A stretch of 43,903 nt of DNA from Paracoccaceae bacterium (GTDB taxonomy: Bacteria > Pseudomonadota > Alphaproteobacteria > Rhodobacterales > Rhodobacteraceae). Positions 24,926-33,804 of the stretch are shown here, piece after piece. Each line of letters opens with the position of its first letter. The first letter of the stretch is position 1. The notes below the pieces were generated by a model, which saw only the letters and a program-made list of their open reading frames with translations, ran no database searches and had not been told where the DNA came from. The position numbers and the translations under genes are program-made. Location: assembly GCA_014762635.1 (NCBI GenBank), contig JABURR010000041.1, forward strand, positions 1 through 43,903, read 5' to 3'.

Positions 24926-24935
24926 AATATACTAT
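24926..24935 (-). promoter_or_regulatory. ATAGTATATT motif, copy 2, in divergent virB promoter region
   Basis: Same 10-mer as at 22856-22865, here on the minus strand. It lies in the 156-base gap between the secreted gene (24832) and the first virB-operon gene (24989). The gap also holds ATATTA-N14-TAATAT (24905-24930), overlapping this copy, and is AT-rich, so the operon promoter probably lies here. Confidence 0.35.
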
Positions 24936-24988
24936 CGTAACTCTGGGCTTCAAGTGGGAATGCCTGGGGTCGCGCCATTGGAGAAAGC

Positions 24989-25354
24989 GTGAGCCGGGCC
25001 ATGAACTGGGACATCGAAGCACCAAATGTGGTTACGGAAGCACGTTTCCGCGAACTCGTGGAAAGCGGCTATAGCGCAGAAATCCTGTGCCAAGAATCGG
25101 CACACAAGAAAGGCCCCAGCTATTACGGGGTCTGGATCATGCGTGTGGTCTCTGACGAGGGCGTGGAAAAGCTCCTCGTCACCGCCCGCACGCGGACGAC
25201 CTACAACGATATCAAGATCCGCGAGTTCAAGACGATCTCCGGGGTGGTGTCTTTCTTCATTGGCCTTGGCTTTGCGCATGTCGACCTGCCGCTTGAGGCG
25301 GGGACAAGCCGTACACACAAACTTGCGCCGTCAGACAAGGGCACTGGCACCTAG
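24989..25354 (+). CDS. conserved-looking cytoplasmic protein, first gene of virB operon
   Basis: A 121-aa protein without signal or membrane segments. It contains '[20 protein letters not shown]' and '[20 protein letters not shown]'; the second half ends with '[13 protein letters not shown]'. No family is recognised. GTG 24989 has GGAG 5 bases upstream; ATG 25001 is possible. It overlaps the following transglycosylase gene, which implies co-transcription with the VirB genes, so a regulatory or assembly role in conjugation is inferred. Confidence 0.68.
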   Translation: MSRAMNWDIEAPNVVTEARFRELVESGYSAEILCQESAHKKGPSYYGVWIMRVVSDEGVEKLLVTARTRTTYNDIKIREFKTISGVVSFFIGLGFAHVDLPLEAGTSRTHKLAPSDKGTGT

Positions 25355-26012
25355 CCTCGTCTGTCTCTGGCTGGTCGCAGCACCTGCCTCAGCGCAAATG
25401 GTCCTGGTCATGGAGCACGACGGCTCTCTGACCCCATCCCGGTCTCAGAACAGTTTTGCCCGGAACTACAATGACGGCATTGGTCAGGGTTCGGTCTCCG
25501 ATGGGATCGCTATCTTCGGCGAGGTAGAGGCCGAGCAAGAGGGCGTCCAAGTCGCGGCCCTTGCCCGCCCGATTCCCCTGCCCCGCGCCGATGTCCTCTC
25601 CGGGATTCAGACCACGGCCTTGCGCTATGCCGGCCATCCCGGCCTGCGTCGCGCCGGGCTTTCCGTGACGGATTGGCTGACTCTCTATCGAGCCAATATC
25701 GAGGTTGAGAGCGCCTATCGGCAGAATGCGATTTCAAGTGCAGGTGCCGTTGGCCTGGGTCAATTGATGCCAGCGACGGCGCGTGATCTGGGCGTCGACC
25801 CGCATGATCCGCTGCAGAACCTCGACGGTTCCGCCCGCTACCTCGCAATGATGCTGGAGACGTTCGGCGAGCCACGGCTCGCGCTCGCAGCCTACAACGC
25901 CGGACCGGATGCGGTCCGTCAGTATGGCGGCATTCCCCCCTACCGAGAAACCCAGAACCACGTGGCTCGCGTCATGGCTGTCGTGGCCCGATTGGAAGGA
26001 TCAAATTCATGA
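25278..26012 (+). CDS. virB1: lytic transglycosylase, VirB1-like
   Basis: A 244-aa periplasmic lytic transglycosylase with a signal peptide ('[18 protein letters not shown]'). The SLT catalytic domain fills the C-terminal half: '[20 protein letters not shown]' with the catalytic Glu in VESAY, then '[15 protein letters not shown]' and '[13 protein letters not shown]'. It opens peptidoglycan for the secretion channel. The long open frame upstream (from 25026) is a shadow of the preceding gene; ATG 25278 is chosen as a start that keeps the signal peptide, with TTG 25293 or 25323 as alternatives. Its stop overlaps the virB2 start (ATGA). Confidence 0.88.
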   Translation: MSTCRLRRGQAVHTNLRRQTRALAPSLVCLWLVAAPASAQMVLVMEHDGSLTPSRSQNSFARNYNDGIGQGSVSDGIAIFGEVEAEQEGVQVAALARPIPLPRADVLSGIQTTALRYAGHPGLRRAGLSVTDWLTLYRANIEVESAYRQNAISSAGAVGLGQLMPATARDLGVDPHDPLQNLDGSARYLAMMLETFGEPRLALAAYNAGPDAVRQYGGIPPYRETQNHVARVMAVVARLEGSNS

Positions 26013-26302
26013 GACAGATTTCAAACCTCTTCGTCGCCGCGCTGGCGATCTTCCTGCTCATTGCAGAACCGGCCCTGGCGCAAAGCATCGACCTCTCCCC
26101 AATCCAGAGCCTGCTGCAAGGTATTGTCGATGCGTTGACCGGCCCGCTTGGCGTCGTCATCGCCACACTCGCGGTCCTCGGCGTTTTCTTGAGCTGGTTC
26201 TTCAACATCATCGACCTGCGCCAAGCGCTTTGGGTGCTTGTCGGCATCGCTGGTGTCGCCGCCGCCCCCACCATCGTTGCCGCGGTCTTTGCCGGTGGCT
26301 GA
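26009..26302 (+). CDS. virB2: VirB2, T4SS major pilin
   Basis: A 97-aa TrbC/VirB2-type pilin: signal peptide ending 'AEPALAQ', then two hydrophobic helices ('[19 protein letters not shown]' and '[20 protein letters not shown]') joined by a short polar loop. It forms the pilus of the conjugation system. ATG 26009 overlaps the stop of virB1 and is the usual position for this gene, between virB1 and virB3. Confidence 0.92.
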   Translation: MRQISNLFVAALAIFLLIAEPALAQSIDLSPIQSLLQGIVDALTGPLGVVIATLAVLGVFLSWFFNIIDLRQALWVLVGIAGVAAAPTIVAAVFAGG

Positions 26303-26573
26303 GCGCTCGCCTCTCTTTCTCGGCCTCGTGCGCCCGCCCAAGCTCCTGGGCCTGCCCATCATGTATGCGATGGTCTGGCTCTTTGGCTCGGTACTCTTGT
26401 TCGTCTGGGTCCAGCACATCGGGGTGCTGGGCGTGGCCGCCTTGCTCTACCCTGTGCTTTGGAAGGCCGCGGATTGGGATCCGCGTTTCATCGATGTGAT
26501 GATGACGGCGCTGCAGGAAACACCGCCTACGCGGAACCGCTCCATCCATGGCGGGGACAGCTATGCGCCCTAA
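26295..26573 (+). CDS. virB3: VirB3, T4SS inner-membrane protein
   Basis: A 92-aa protein with the VirB3 pattern: short polar N-terminus ('LFLGLVRPPKLLGLPIMYAM'), then two closely spaced membrane segments ('MVWLFGSVLLFVWV', 'VLGVAALLYPVLW') and 'WDPRFIDVMM'. GTG 26295 overlaps the virB2 stop. A longer frame beginning at 26238 runs through virB2 and is a shadow. VirB3 works with VirB4 in pilus assembly. Confidence 0.9.
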   Translation: MAERSPLFLGLVRPPKLLGLPIMYAMVWLFGSVLLFVWVQHIGVLGVAALLYPVLWKAADWDPRFIDVMMTALQETPPTRNRSIHGGDSYAP

Positions 26574-28938
26574 TGAAGCCCCGCAAGAGACGCTCGATCT
26601 CCGCACCATGACGCCGAACTGGTATGCCCGCGAAACCCGCCTCGCGCATATGCTGCCTTACGTCAGCCTGGTCGATGACCGCACCGTGCGCACGCGCGTG
26701 AACGAGCTTTTCCAGTGCATCCGGCTCGACGGGGTCAATAGCTACACGACCGATGACGCCTATCTCGACAAGGTGACCGCGCTCTTTGCCCGGATCATTG
26801 CGCAATTGGGGCCGGAGTTCAGCTATTACGTCCATAAAGTCTCGAAGGCGATCACGCCGGACCTCGAGCCGCTGCGCGAGGACAGTTTCGCGGGAGAAGT
26901 CGACCGGCTCTGGCGCAAGAAGCTAGAGACCAGCGGGCTGCGCGACAAGACGCTCACCCTTACGATCATCCATCGCCCGCCTCAAAAAAGCGTCCTGCCA
27001 TTCCTGAACCGCAGCGCGCCTGATCGTCTCAAGGAAGCAACCGAGAAGCGCCTGCGCCGTCTGGGCGAGGCCGTGAGTGTGTTCCTGTCGGGCCTAACGG
27101 AGCTGAACCCACGCGTACTAACGGCCGAAAGTGGCGAACTCATCGGCTTTCTGGGGGCGCTCAATACCGGCCAGGAACTGCCGCTTTATCCGGCCAATAC
27201 CTATGGCTTTCTGTCCTTCAACGTGGCCAACACGCGAGTGACGTTTCAGGGCGATCATTTCGAGCTTTCCGAGGGCGTCGTGGGGCACCGCTTCGGGAAA
27301 AGCTTCACCATCGGAGAATATTCCGAGGCCACCTCCTGCACCATGTTCGACATGCTGAACTTGCCGGTCGACATGATCGTCACCCATTCCTTCACGCCGA
27401 TCAATTCGAACCTCATGGCGGGCCGCATCAAGCGGCAAAAGCGTCAGATGCAGGCCAGTCAAGATGCGGCGCTCTCGCTGATGGAAGCACTCGACATCGC
27501 CGCAGATGATCTCGAGGCCAAGCGCCAGAGCTTTGGCGAGCACCACATGATCGTGACGATCTTCTGCGATACAATCGATGAGCTGCAGACGCTCAGCGCC
27601 GAAATTGTCAACGCCGCCGCCGCCGAAGGCGTGAAGATGATCGGCGAGCGCGTCGCGGCCAAAGCGCATTACCTCAGCCAGCATCCTGGCAACCAGCCCA
27701 AGCGCGTGCGCGCCAGTGCCATCACCAATCGCAACTTCGCGGATTTCGCGGCCTTCCACCGGACCCAACTCGGCAAACCCGCCACGAAAACCCCTTGGGG
27801 CCGCGTCATCACCTATCTGCCCACGCCCGAACAAAGCGCCTACCGGTTTTCCTATCACGAGCAGGGATCGCCCGACAAAGAACCGACCAGCGGGCATACC
27901 CTGATCATGGGCCGGCCCGGGTCGGGCAAATCGGTGCTTTCCGCATTCCTCATGACGCAAGCCCGTCGAGCAGGGGCGCGGATCTTCGTCTTCGATTACC
28001 GTCTCGGTATGGAGATGGCGGTCCGCGCCAATGGCGGGCGCTACGCCTCCCTGAAAGCCGGGCAGCCCACGGGCCTCAACCCGCTTTGGACCGAGACGGA
28101 TGCGCGCGGCACGGCCTGGCTTTCAGACTGGCTCGCCACCCTGCTCTATCGCGCAGACAAGCCGCTGACGCCGGCACAGACCAACCGCATCCAAGAAGTC
28201 GTGCGTCAGAACGCGCAGGCCTCCAATCCGGCCCTGCGGAACTGGCGGGATTTTGCATCGCTCTTTGTGTCCACCGATGATGGCGGCGATCTTCACCAGC
28301 GCCTGCTCGAATGGACGGAAGAAGGCCGCTACGGCTGGATATTCGGCCAGACGTTGGAAGACACCTTCTCTCTGGAAGGCGATGTTGTGGGTTTCGATCT
28401 CACTGGCATTCTCGACAGCGAGGCCGACAAGGAACGCATGGCCGTGCTCTCCTATCTCTTCCGCCGGGTGGAGCGCGAGATCGAGGATCGGCGCCCGACC
28501 ATCATCGTGATCGACGAGGCCTGGAAGGCGCTCGATAACGCGTATTTCGCCGAGCGGCTGTCGAACTGGCTGGTGACCGCGCGCAAGCAGAACACCGTCG
28601 CGGTGATGATGACGCAATACGCCAGCCAGCTCGAGCGCACCCGAACCGGCAAGACCATTGTCGAGGCGGTGCCCACACAAATCCTGCTTCCGAACATCCG
28701 CGCCCATGCCGCCGATTACGCGATGCTGAACCTCTATGAGAAGGAACTCGATGTGCTTCTCAACACCGGCAGCGACAGCCGCCTTGCTCTCATCCGCGAC
28801 GACCAGGGATCCATCGTCGTCGATGCCGATCTGAGCGCCCTCGGGCCCAATCTCACCATCCTCGGCGGCATGGAAAAAGGCGAGGCGCTGGTCGGCGCCG
28901 ATTACCGCGACCGCCCAGACTTTTGGAGGCTTTCATGA
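26563..28938 (+). CDS. virB4: VirB4, T4SS ATPase
   Basis: A 791-aa VirB4/TrbE-type ATPase. Walker A is GRPGSGKS (about residue 450) and Walker B IIVIDEAWKAL (about 646). The N-terminal domain is the usual VirB4 extension ('SYYVHKVSKAITPDLEPL', then 'MFDMLNLPVDMIVTHSFTPI'). It powers pilus biogenesis and substrate transfer at the inner membrane. ATG 26563 has GGGGA 7 bases upstream; ATG 26548 would add five residues. Its stop overlaps the next start (ATGA at 28935). Confidence 0.96.
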   Translation: MRPNEAPQETLDLRTMTPNWYARETRLAHMLPYVSLVDDRTVRTRVNELFQCIRLDGVNSYTTDDAYLDKVTALFARIIAQLGPEFSYYVHKVSKAITPDLEPLREDSFAGEVDRLWRKKLETSGLRDKTLTLTIIHRPPQKSVLPFLNRSAPDRLKEATEKRLRRLGEAVSVFLSGLTELNPRVLTAESGELIGFLGALNTGQELPLYPANTYGFLSFNVANTRVTFQGDHFELSEGVVGHRFGKSFTIGEYSEATSCTMFDMLNLPVDMIVTHSFTPINSNLMAGRIKRQKRQMQASQDAALSLMEALDIAADDLEAKRQSFGEHHMIVTIFCDTIDELQTLSAEIVNAAAAEGVKMIGERVAAKAHYLSQHPGNQPKRVRASAITNRNFADFAAFHRTQLGKPATKTPWGRVITYLPTPEQSAYRFSYHEQGSPDKEPTSGHTLIMGRPGSGKSVLSAFLMTQARRAGARIFVFDYRLGMEMAVRANGGRYASLKAGQPTGLNPLWTETDARGTAWLSDWLATLLYRADKPLTPAQTNRIQEVVRQNAQASNPALRNWRDFASLFVSTDDGGDLHQRLLEWTEEGRYGWIFGQTLEDTFSLEGDVVGFDLTGILDSEADKERMAVLSYLFRRVEREIEDRRPTIIVIDEAWKALDNAYFAERLSNWLVTARKQNTVAVMMTQYASQLERTRTGKTIVEAVPTQILLPNIRAHAADYAMLNLYEKELDVLLNTGSDSRLALIRDDQGSIVVDADLSALGPNLTILGGMEKGEALVGADYRDRPDFWRLS

Positions 28939-29102
28939 TTCGTACTCTGTTTCTTCTCACCGCGCTCGGCGCTTTGGCCTCCTGCGCCCAGTACCAGGAA
29001 CCGCAGGCGAACTGCTTCACATTCCTCGCGTCCACGGCACCTGTCGCGCCTGATTGCACCTTTACGCCTCTAGATGCGCCGGAGGGCGACATTGAAGTCT
29101 AA
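28935..29102 (+). CDS. short lipoprotein, probable VirB7 equivalent
   Basis: A 55-aa gene fitting exactly between virB4 and the next transglycosylase, overlapping both. The start ATG overlaps the virB4 stop, with GGAGG upstream (28925-28929). The product has a lipoprotein signal, 'TLFLLTALGALASC', with the lipobox Cys at residue 17, and two further Cys in the mature part. VirB7 is a small outer-membrane lipoprotein that stabilises VirB9, often through a disulphide; its usual position, size and Cys content match. No other lipoprotein is visible in the operon. Confidence 0.72.
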   Translation: MIRTLFLLTALGALASCAQYQEPQANCFTFLASTAPVAPDCTFTPLDAPEGDIEV

Positions 29103-30246
29103 ACTGCGCCATATCCTCGTGCTTTGCCTGCTGCCCGGCATCGCCCTTTCCCAAGGCGTGCCGACCAATGACAGCGGGCTGACCGCGCGTGACATCGTCG
29201 AGACTGGCGATCGCGAGGCTGACTTGGCCATTCAGGCCGACAAGCTGTCCGTGCGCGAACTCATTGCCGAGATCGAACGGGAGCAGCTGGAAACCCTGCA
29301 ACGCATCCTCGATGCCCAGACCAGCTTCGGCGGTCAGCGCTTGCCCGCGATGATTTCAGGGCTGGAAAACGGAAGCGGCGATCCGACCCGCTCTGTCGAG
29401 GCGGTCTACGGCACAGGCGAAATCGATCCCAATCCCGGCGGCGCGCAGATATTCGGGGATGCGGCAGAAAACATCGAGCAGCTCATCATCCGCGTGGCCC
29501 AGGAAACCAGCGGGTTTGCAGGCGTTGGCCGCGCGGGCCTCTCCCCGGTTCAATGGCGCGCCCTGCTGCAGGCGCTGATCTGGCAAGAAAGCCGCTTCAC
29601 CATCGGCGCGCGCTCGCCGGTCGGCGCCTTTGGCCTCACCCAGATAATGCCCGGTACGGCCAGCGATCTCGGCATCAACCCGGAATACTACGACAGCCCC
29701 TACCTGCAGGTGCATGGCGGCGCGCGCTATCTCGCCACCCAACTCAACACCTTCGATGGCAATATCATCAACGCCCTCGCGGCCTATAACGCCGGACCCG
29801 GCCGCGTCTTCGAATATGGGGGCGTACCACCCTTCCGCGAGACGCAGCACTACGTTCAGGTCATCCCCGAACGCTACAATCTCTATCTGAGCCGCATCGG
29901 TGGGATCGAAGCGCTCGGCACGATCGATCCGGCGCTTCTCGCCAATGCGAACCTCTCAATCACCGGGCACGGCGCGGCCTTTTATGGCAACAACTCACCC
30001 GCTGCGATCAGGCAGGCCGCCCTGCGCATTGCGGATATCGTCGAACGGATTTCCGAGACAGAGGACGTGCAGGAGAGCATCGCGCTCAACACCTATGCCC
30101 GCGCCGAACTCGTGCGTCTCGTCGCCGCGCGTATTCGTCTTCAAGCGGCGCGGACCCGCGTGCTTTCGGCCGAGGAATTGGCACAGGCCAGCGCCCGGCT
30201 GGCCGAGGGCGCCTTCATGGAATTCACGATCAGGGAGATAGACTGA
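29092..30246 (+). CDS. second lytic transglycosylase of the T4SS
   Basis: A 384-aa exported protein with an SLT domain in the middle: 'LIWQESRFTIGARSPVGAFG' (catalytic Glu in WQESRF), 'LTQIMPGTASDLGIN' and '[18 protein letters not shown]'. An N-terminal helical stretch ('LIAEIEREQLETLQRILDAQ') precedes it, and a C-terminal helical region of ~110 residues follows. TTG 29092 is chosen because GGAGGG lies 5 bases before it and the signal peptide starts there; ATG 29074 would put that ribosome site inside the gene. Together with virB1 it gives this T4SS two wall-opening enzymes. Confidence 0.88.
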   Translation: MKSKLRHILVLCLLPGIALSQGVPTNDSGLTARDIVETGDREADLAIQADKLSVRELIAEIEREQLETLQRILDAQTSFGGQRLPAMISGLENGSGDPTRSVEAVYGTGEIDPNPGGAQIFGDAAENIEQLIIRVAQETSGFAGVGRAGLSPVQWRALLQALIWQESRFTIGARSPVGAFGLTQIMPGTASDLGINPEYYDSPYLQVHGGARYLATQLNTFDGNIINALAAYNAGPGRVFEYGGVPPFRETQHYVQVIPERYNLYLSRIGGIEALGTIDPALLANANLSITGHGAAFYGNNSPAAIRQAALRIADIVERISETEDVQESIALNTYARAELVRLVAARIRLQAARTRVLSAEELAQASARLAEGAFMEFTIREID

Positions 30247-31055
30247 TGAGAGATTTTCTCGTGAGGATGGCAATGGCCACGACGCTTGGGATCGGTCTGC
30301 ATCTGGGAGCCCTCTCCCCTGCCGCGGCGCAGGGCGTGCCCGTCGTCGACACGCAGAACATCGCGCAAAACATCCAGCAGCTCCGGCAGATGATCGAAGA
30401 CGAGATCCTGCAGAACGAGCAGCTGACGCAGCTCCGCGAACAGCTTGCCACACTCACGGAACAACTTGGCGAATTGCAAAGAACCTACGAGGCCCTCACC
30501 CGCCTCGCCGAACTGCCGGAGATCATCCGCACGGAAATGGAAGACGAGCTGAACGGCCTGCTCGATCAGGAGTTCGGGGACATCCTCGCCACCATCGAAG
30601 CCATCAAGACGGGTGACTTCTCGGGTCTCTCCGGTTCTGGCTCGGGCGAGATCGAAACCCAGATGGACCGGGTGCTGGCCGATCTAGGGTTTGACGACAA
30701 CACCCTCTCGGAAATGGCCACCAGCGGAAATCCCGCGGCCAACCGCGTGGCGACGCAGGCCACAACCGGCGCGCTCGTCTCGGCCGCGGCCCAGAACAGC
30801 TACGAGGACGCGGGCCAATCGCTGGAACGCGTCGACCGGTTGGTCGGGCTGATCGATGACATGGACGAACTGAAGGAAAGTATCGACCTCAACACGCGGG
30901 TGACGGCGGAACTGGCAATTGCCCTCGTCGCCATGTGGCAGCTTGAGGCCGTGCAAACCGTGGGTGACGGCACCGGCGGCGTGATTGATGCCGCCACAAT
31001 CGCCGAAGAACAGCGCTTCATGGATTTCACCTTGCCGGACCTTCGGTCCGAATAA
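30246..31055 (+). CDS. virB5: VirB5/TrbJ-type minor pilin
   Basis: A 269-aa exported protein: signal peptide ('LGALSPAAAQG'), then a long helical coiled-coil stretch ('IQQLRQMIEDEILQNEQLTQ') and further helices up to a second coiled coil near the C-terminus. This is the pattern of the VirB5/TrbJ family, which sits at the pilus tip and helps attachment. Its start overlaps the stop of the previous gene (TGATG). Assignment rests on architecture and position rather than on a catalytic motif. Confidence 0.82.
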   Translation: MRDFLVRMAMATTLGIGLHLGALSPAAAQGVPVVDTQNIAQNIQQLRQMIEDEILQNEQLTQLREQLATLTEQLGELQRTYEALTRLAELPEIIRTEMEDELNGLLDQEFGDILATIEAIKTGDFSGLSGSGSGEIETQMDRVLADLGFDDNTLSEMATSGNPAANRVATQATTGALVSAAAQNSYEDAGQSLERVDRLVGLIDDMDELKESIDLNTRVTAELAIALVAMWQLEAVQTVGDGTGGVIDAATIAEEQRFMDFTLPDLRSE

Positions 31056-31069
31056 TCGTGGGGGCATGA

Positions 31070-31726
31070 ATGGTGGCGAGTGAACAAGAAATCATCGAAG
31101 AAGAGCTGGTCTATGGTGCCCTGCGCCGCGAACGGCTCTGGCAGCGCCTTGGGCTGATCGGGCTCATCTTCGGCATTCTCGGATGCCTGAGCGCGGCGAC
31201 TGTCGCAATTCTCGATGTCGATCCGCCGCCTGTGGTCGTGCCCTATGATCCCGCCACCGGCTTTGCACTCCCAGAAGCCTCGGTCGGCGCCTCCTCGGTG
31301 ACCGCCAACCAGGCGATCATCGAGGCGGAGGTGTTCCGCTATGTGACCGACCGGGAGGTCTATAACCAGCTCGACAACGATCTGCGCATCCGCAACGTCC
31401 TGCGCCGCTCGGACGGAGCTGCCGAGAGCGGGCTGCGCCAGATCTGGAACAGCGCCAATGAGAACTACCCGCCGACGGTCTATGGCCCCAATGCGCGGCT
31501 CGACGTGGAGATCCTCAGCATCAACCGGATCGGAACCAACCGCGCGACGGTCCGCCTGCGCAAGCGCCTGACATCTATCAACGGCGTCCAAACCGGGCTT
31601 TTCACCGCCACCCTCCTCTTCGAGTTCCGCCCCGAGACCCGCCGCTCCATAGATGAGGTCTGGACCAACCCCTTCGGCTTCACGGTCCTCGAATATTCCA
31701 TCCGCTCCGACAGATTGGAGAACTGA
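31070..31726 (+). CDS. virB8: VirB8, T4SS inner-membrane assembly factor
   Basis: A 218-aa bitopic protein: cytoplasmic N-terminus ('EEELVYGALRRERLWQRL'), one membrane helix (about residues 24-44), then a periplasmic NTF2-like domain ('QAIIEAEVFRYVTDREVYN', '...ATLLFEFRPETRRS'). This is the VirB8 layout, and it sits directly before virB9-virB10. VirB8 nucleates channel assembly. A GGGGG run lies 6 bases before the chosen ATG 31070. Confidence 0.92.
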   Translation: MVASEQEIIEEELVYGALRRERLWQRLGLIGLIFGILGCLSAATVAILDVDPPPVVVPYDPATGFALPEASVGASSVTANQAIIEAEVFRYVTDREVYNQLDNDLRIRNVLRRSDGAAESGLRQIWNSANENYPPTVYGPNARLDVEILSINRIGTNRATVRLRKRLTSINGVQTGLFTATLLFEFRPETRRSIDEVWTNPFGFTVLEYSIRSDRLEN

Positions 31727-31728
31727 CG

Positions 31729-32424
31729 TTGTTGTTCACAAGATCGCTTGTTTTTGTCATTGCCCTGTTGCCCGGCCTTGCCTCCGCCGAAGCCATCCCG
31801 CGTGGCGGTCCCAACGATAGCCGGGTGCGCTTGGCCACCTACCAGGAGGGTCAGGTCTACCGCCTCAGCGTGTCGCTCAACCATGTGACCACGGTCGAGT
31901 TTGGAGAGGGTGAAAGCATCCGTTCGATCATCGCTGGCGACACGGAGGGCTTCGAGATTGACGGCGTGCCCGGCGGTCAGGCTTTCGCGATCAAGCCCGT
32001 CGCGCGCGGCGTCCATACCAACGTGACCGTCTATACCAACCGGCGCAGCTATTATTTCAACGTCCAGGAGACCCGCAGCCCGACCTTTTACGTGGTCCAG
32101 TTCCGTTACCCCGAGGATACCAGCCGCCCCACACGTGCCATCGCGGCCCAAGCGCCGAACTATAATTACGGTGCCAGCGCGCGGACCGAGTTCACCCCGA
32201 CCCGTGTCTGGGATGACGGGACGTTTACGTATTTCGAATTTCCGCGGAACGCGCCGATGCCTGCGATCTTCCGCTACGCCAATGGCCGTGAGCGCACGGT
32301 CAACACGCAAGCCACCGAGGACGGCGTGATCCGGGTTTCAGGCGTGAACCGACAATGGGTGCTGCGGATCGGAGAGGAGGTGGTTTGCATCGAGGCCACA
32401 CCACCTGCGGGGGTAGGCTCGTGA
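31729..32424 (+). CDS. virB9: VirB9/TrbG, T4SS outer-membrane core protein
   Basis: A 231-aa exported protein of the VirB9/CagX family. After the signal peptide it shows 'GQVYRLSVSLNHVTTVEFGE' and 'GVHTNVTVYTNRRSYYF', and the C-terminal part 'VWDDGTFTYFEFPRN' plus 'GVNRQWVLRIGEEVVC' are family hallmarks. It forms the outer-membrane core ring with VirB10 and VirB7. TTG 31729 has GGAG 8 bases upstream. A late Cys (in 'EEVVCIEA') could bond with the lipoprotein encoded at 28935. Confidence 0.93.
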   Translation: MLFTRSLVFVIALLPGLASAEAIPRGGPNDSRVRLATYQEGQVYRLSVSLNHVTTVEFGEGESIRSIIAGDTEGFEIDGVPGGQAFAIKPVARGVHTNVTVYTNRRSYYFNVQETRSPTFYVVQFRYPEDTSRPTRAIAAQAPNYNYGASARTEFTPTRVWDDGTFTYFEFPRNAPMPAIFRYANGRERTVNTQATEDGVIRVSGVNRQWVLRIGEEVVCIEATPPAGVGS

Positions 32425-33800
32425 GCGATACTGGAAACGCAGACCTCGAGAAACGCCTCGCTGCTCTAGAACAAGGCAAGGGCGCTGGTTCGCACCCTGC
32501 CCCACGGCGCTCACCGCTGCTCGCTTTGGTCGTCGTCCTCGTGATCGGCGCGGGCGGTGCGTTGCTCTATCTCATGTCCCAACCCGAGGAAGAGGAAGCC
32601 CTTCCCACGGCCACGCCGGACGTGTTCCAGAACGAAGGCGACGGGTTCGGCGCCATCGAGACCTTGCCCCCGCCCGAGCCCGAGGTTGTGTTCGTCGCAC
32701 CCGATCCGGTCGAGCCCAATGCTGAGCTTTTGGCGCAGATCACCGCGCTGCAGGATCAGATCGAGGAATTGCGCAACGCCCCCGAGCCGGTCGTCGAGGA
32801 AGACACCGCCGCCGCAGAGGCGATCGACGCGCTGACCGCTCAGATCACTGCGCTCCAAGCCGCCTCGGAAGCCGCACAGCAACGATTCCAGGACGAACTG
32901 ACGGCGCGGGATCGCAGCCTTGACCAACTCCGCATGGATCTGGAACTGGCCCAACTCGAGGCCAGCCGACCCCAACCCGCCCCAGTGGGCCCCACGGAAG
33001 ATGAGCTGCGCGCACGTGAGCAAGAGCGACTGCGTCGGGAGGAAGAAGCCCGGCGCATAGCCGAGCTGGAACGCCGCGCCGCAGAGGAACGGGCGTTTCA
33101 GGAACGCCGGATCGCGTCGCCCACCATCGCCTTTGGCGGTACCTCGGGCGCAAATGAGACGGCTCTGACCGAACGGACTTTTGGCGAGGTTACGGATTTC
33201 GTGCTGAACGGCGCGCTGCCCACGTCGGTGACGCAAGCTGAGGTCATTGCCAACCCGTCCAACACGATCATCCAGGGCACGATGATCCAGGCCGTAATGG
33301 AAACCGCCCTCGACAGCTCCCTGCCCGGCCAGACCCGGGCCGTTGTTTCCGAAGACGTGTTCAGTTTCGATGGCGCGCGCCTTTTGATCCCGCGAGGCTC
33401 CCGCCTGATCGGTCGCTATCGCTCGGGCGTCGATATTGCGCAGCGCCGGGTCACCATCGCCTGGGACCGGATCATCCTGCCGGATAATCAAACCATCCAA
33501 ATCAGTTCCTTCGGGGGTGACGAGCTGGGCCGTTCCGGCGTGACGGGTTTTGTCGACACCCGCTTTGATGAGCGCTTCGGGTCAGCGGCGTTGATTTCGC
33601 TGATCTCCGCAGCCCCAAGTGCTGCCGCCGCAAATGTTCAGGACGAGTCTGCGGCGGATGTGCTGGAAGACGTGGGCGATGATCTTGCCGATGCCACGGA
33701 CAGCGTGATCGGCGACTACCTCTCCATCGGCCCGGTCATCTATGTCGACCAGGGCGCCCGCGTCACGGTGATGGTCGACCGCGATCTGGAGATATTCTGA
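32421..33800 (+). CDS. virB10: VirB10/TrbI, T4SS energy-sensing core protein
   Basis: A 459-aa protein with a short cytoplasmic N-terminus, one membrane helix (about residues 32-51, 'LLALVVVLVIGAGGALLYLM'), and a long Pro/Glu-rich and coiled-coil periplasmic stretch that includes a highly charged Arg/Glu stretch ('RAREQERLRREEEARRIAEL'). The conserved C-terminal TrbI domain follows ('VSEDVFSFDGARLLIPRGSR', then 'GYRSG'-like and 'VTIAWDRIILPD'). GTG 32421 overlaps the virB9 stop; the open frame upstream is a shadow. It spans both membranes and couples ATP use to channel opening. Confidence 0.94.
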   Translation: MSDTGNADLEKRLAALEQGKGAGSHPAPRRSPLLALVVVLVIGAGGALLYLMSQPEEEEALPTATPDVFQNEGDGFGAIETLPPPEPEVVFVAPDPVEPNAELLAQITALQDQIEELRNAPEPVVEEDTAAAEAIDALTAQITALQAASEAAQQRFQDELTARDRSLDQLRMDLELAQLEASRPQPAPVGPTEDELRAREQERLRREEEARRIAELERRAAEERAFQERRIASPTIAFGGTSGANETALTERTFGEVTDFVLNGALPTSVTQAEVIANPSNTIIQGTMIQAVMETALDSSLPGQTRAVVSEDVFSFDGARLLIPRGSRLIGRYRSGVDIAQRRVTIAWDRIILPDNQTIQISSFGGDELGRSGVTGFVDTRFDERFGSAALISLISAAPSAAAANVQDESAADVLEDVGDDLADATDSVIGDYLSIGPVIYVDQGARVTVMVDRDLEIF

Positions 33801-33804
33801 GCCC

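Noticed and set aside
25026-25277. N-terminal extension of the VirB1 frame
   Set aside because: This stretch is out-of-frame sequence of the preceding gene, Arg/Ser-rich, and the signal peptide lies downstream of it.
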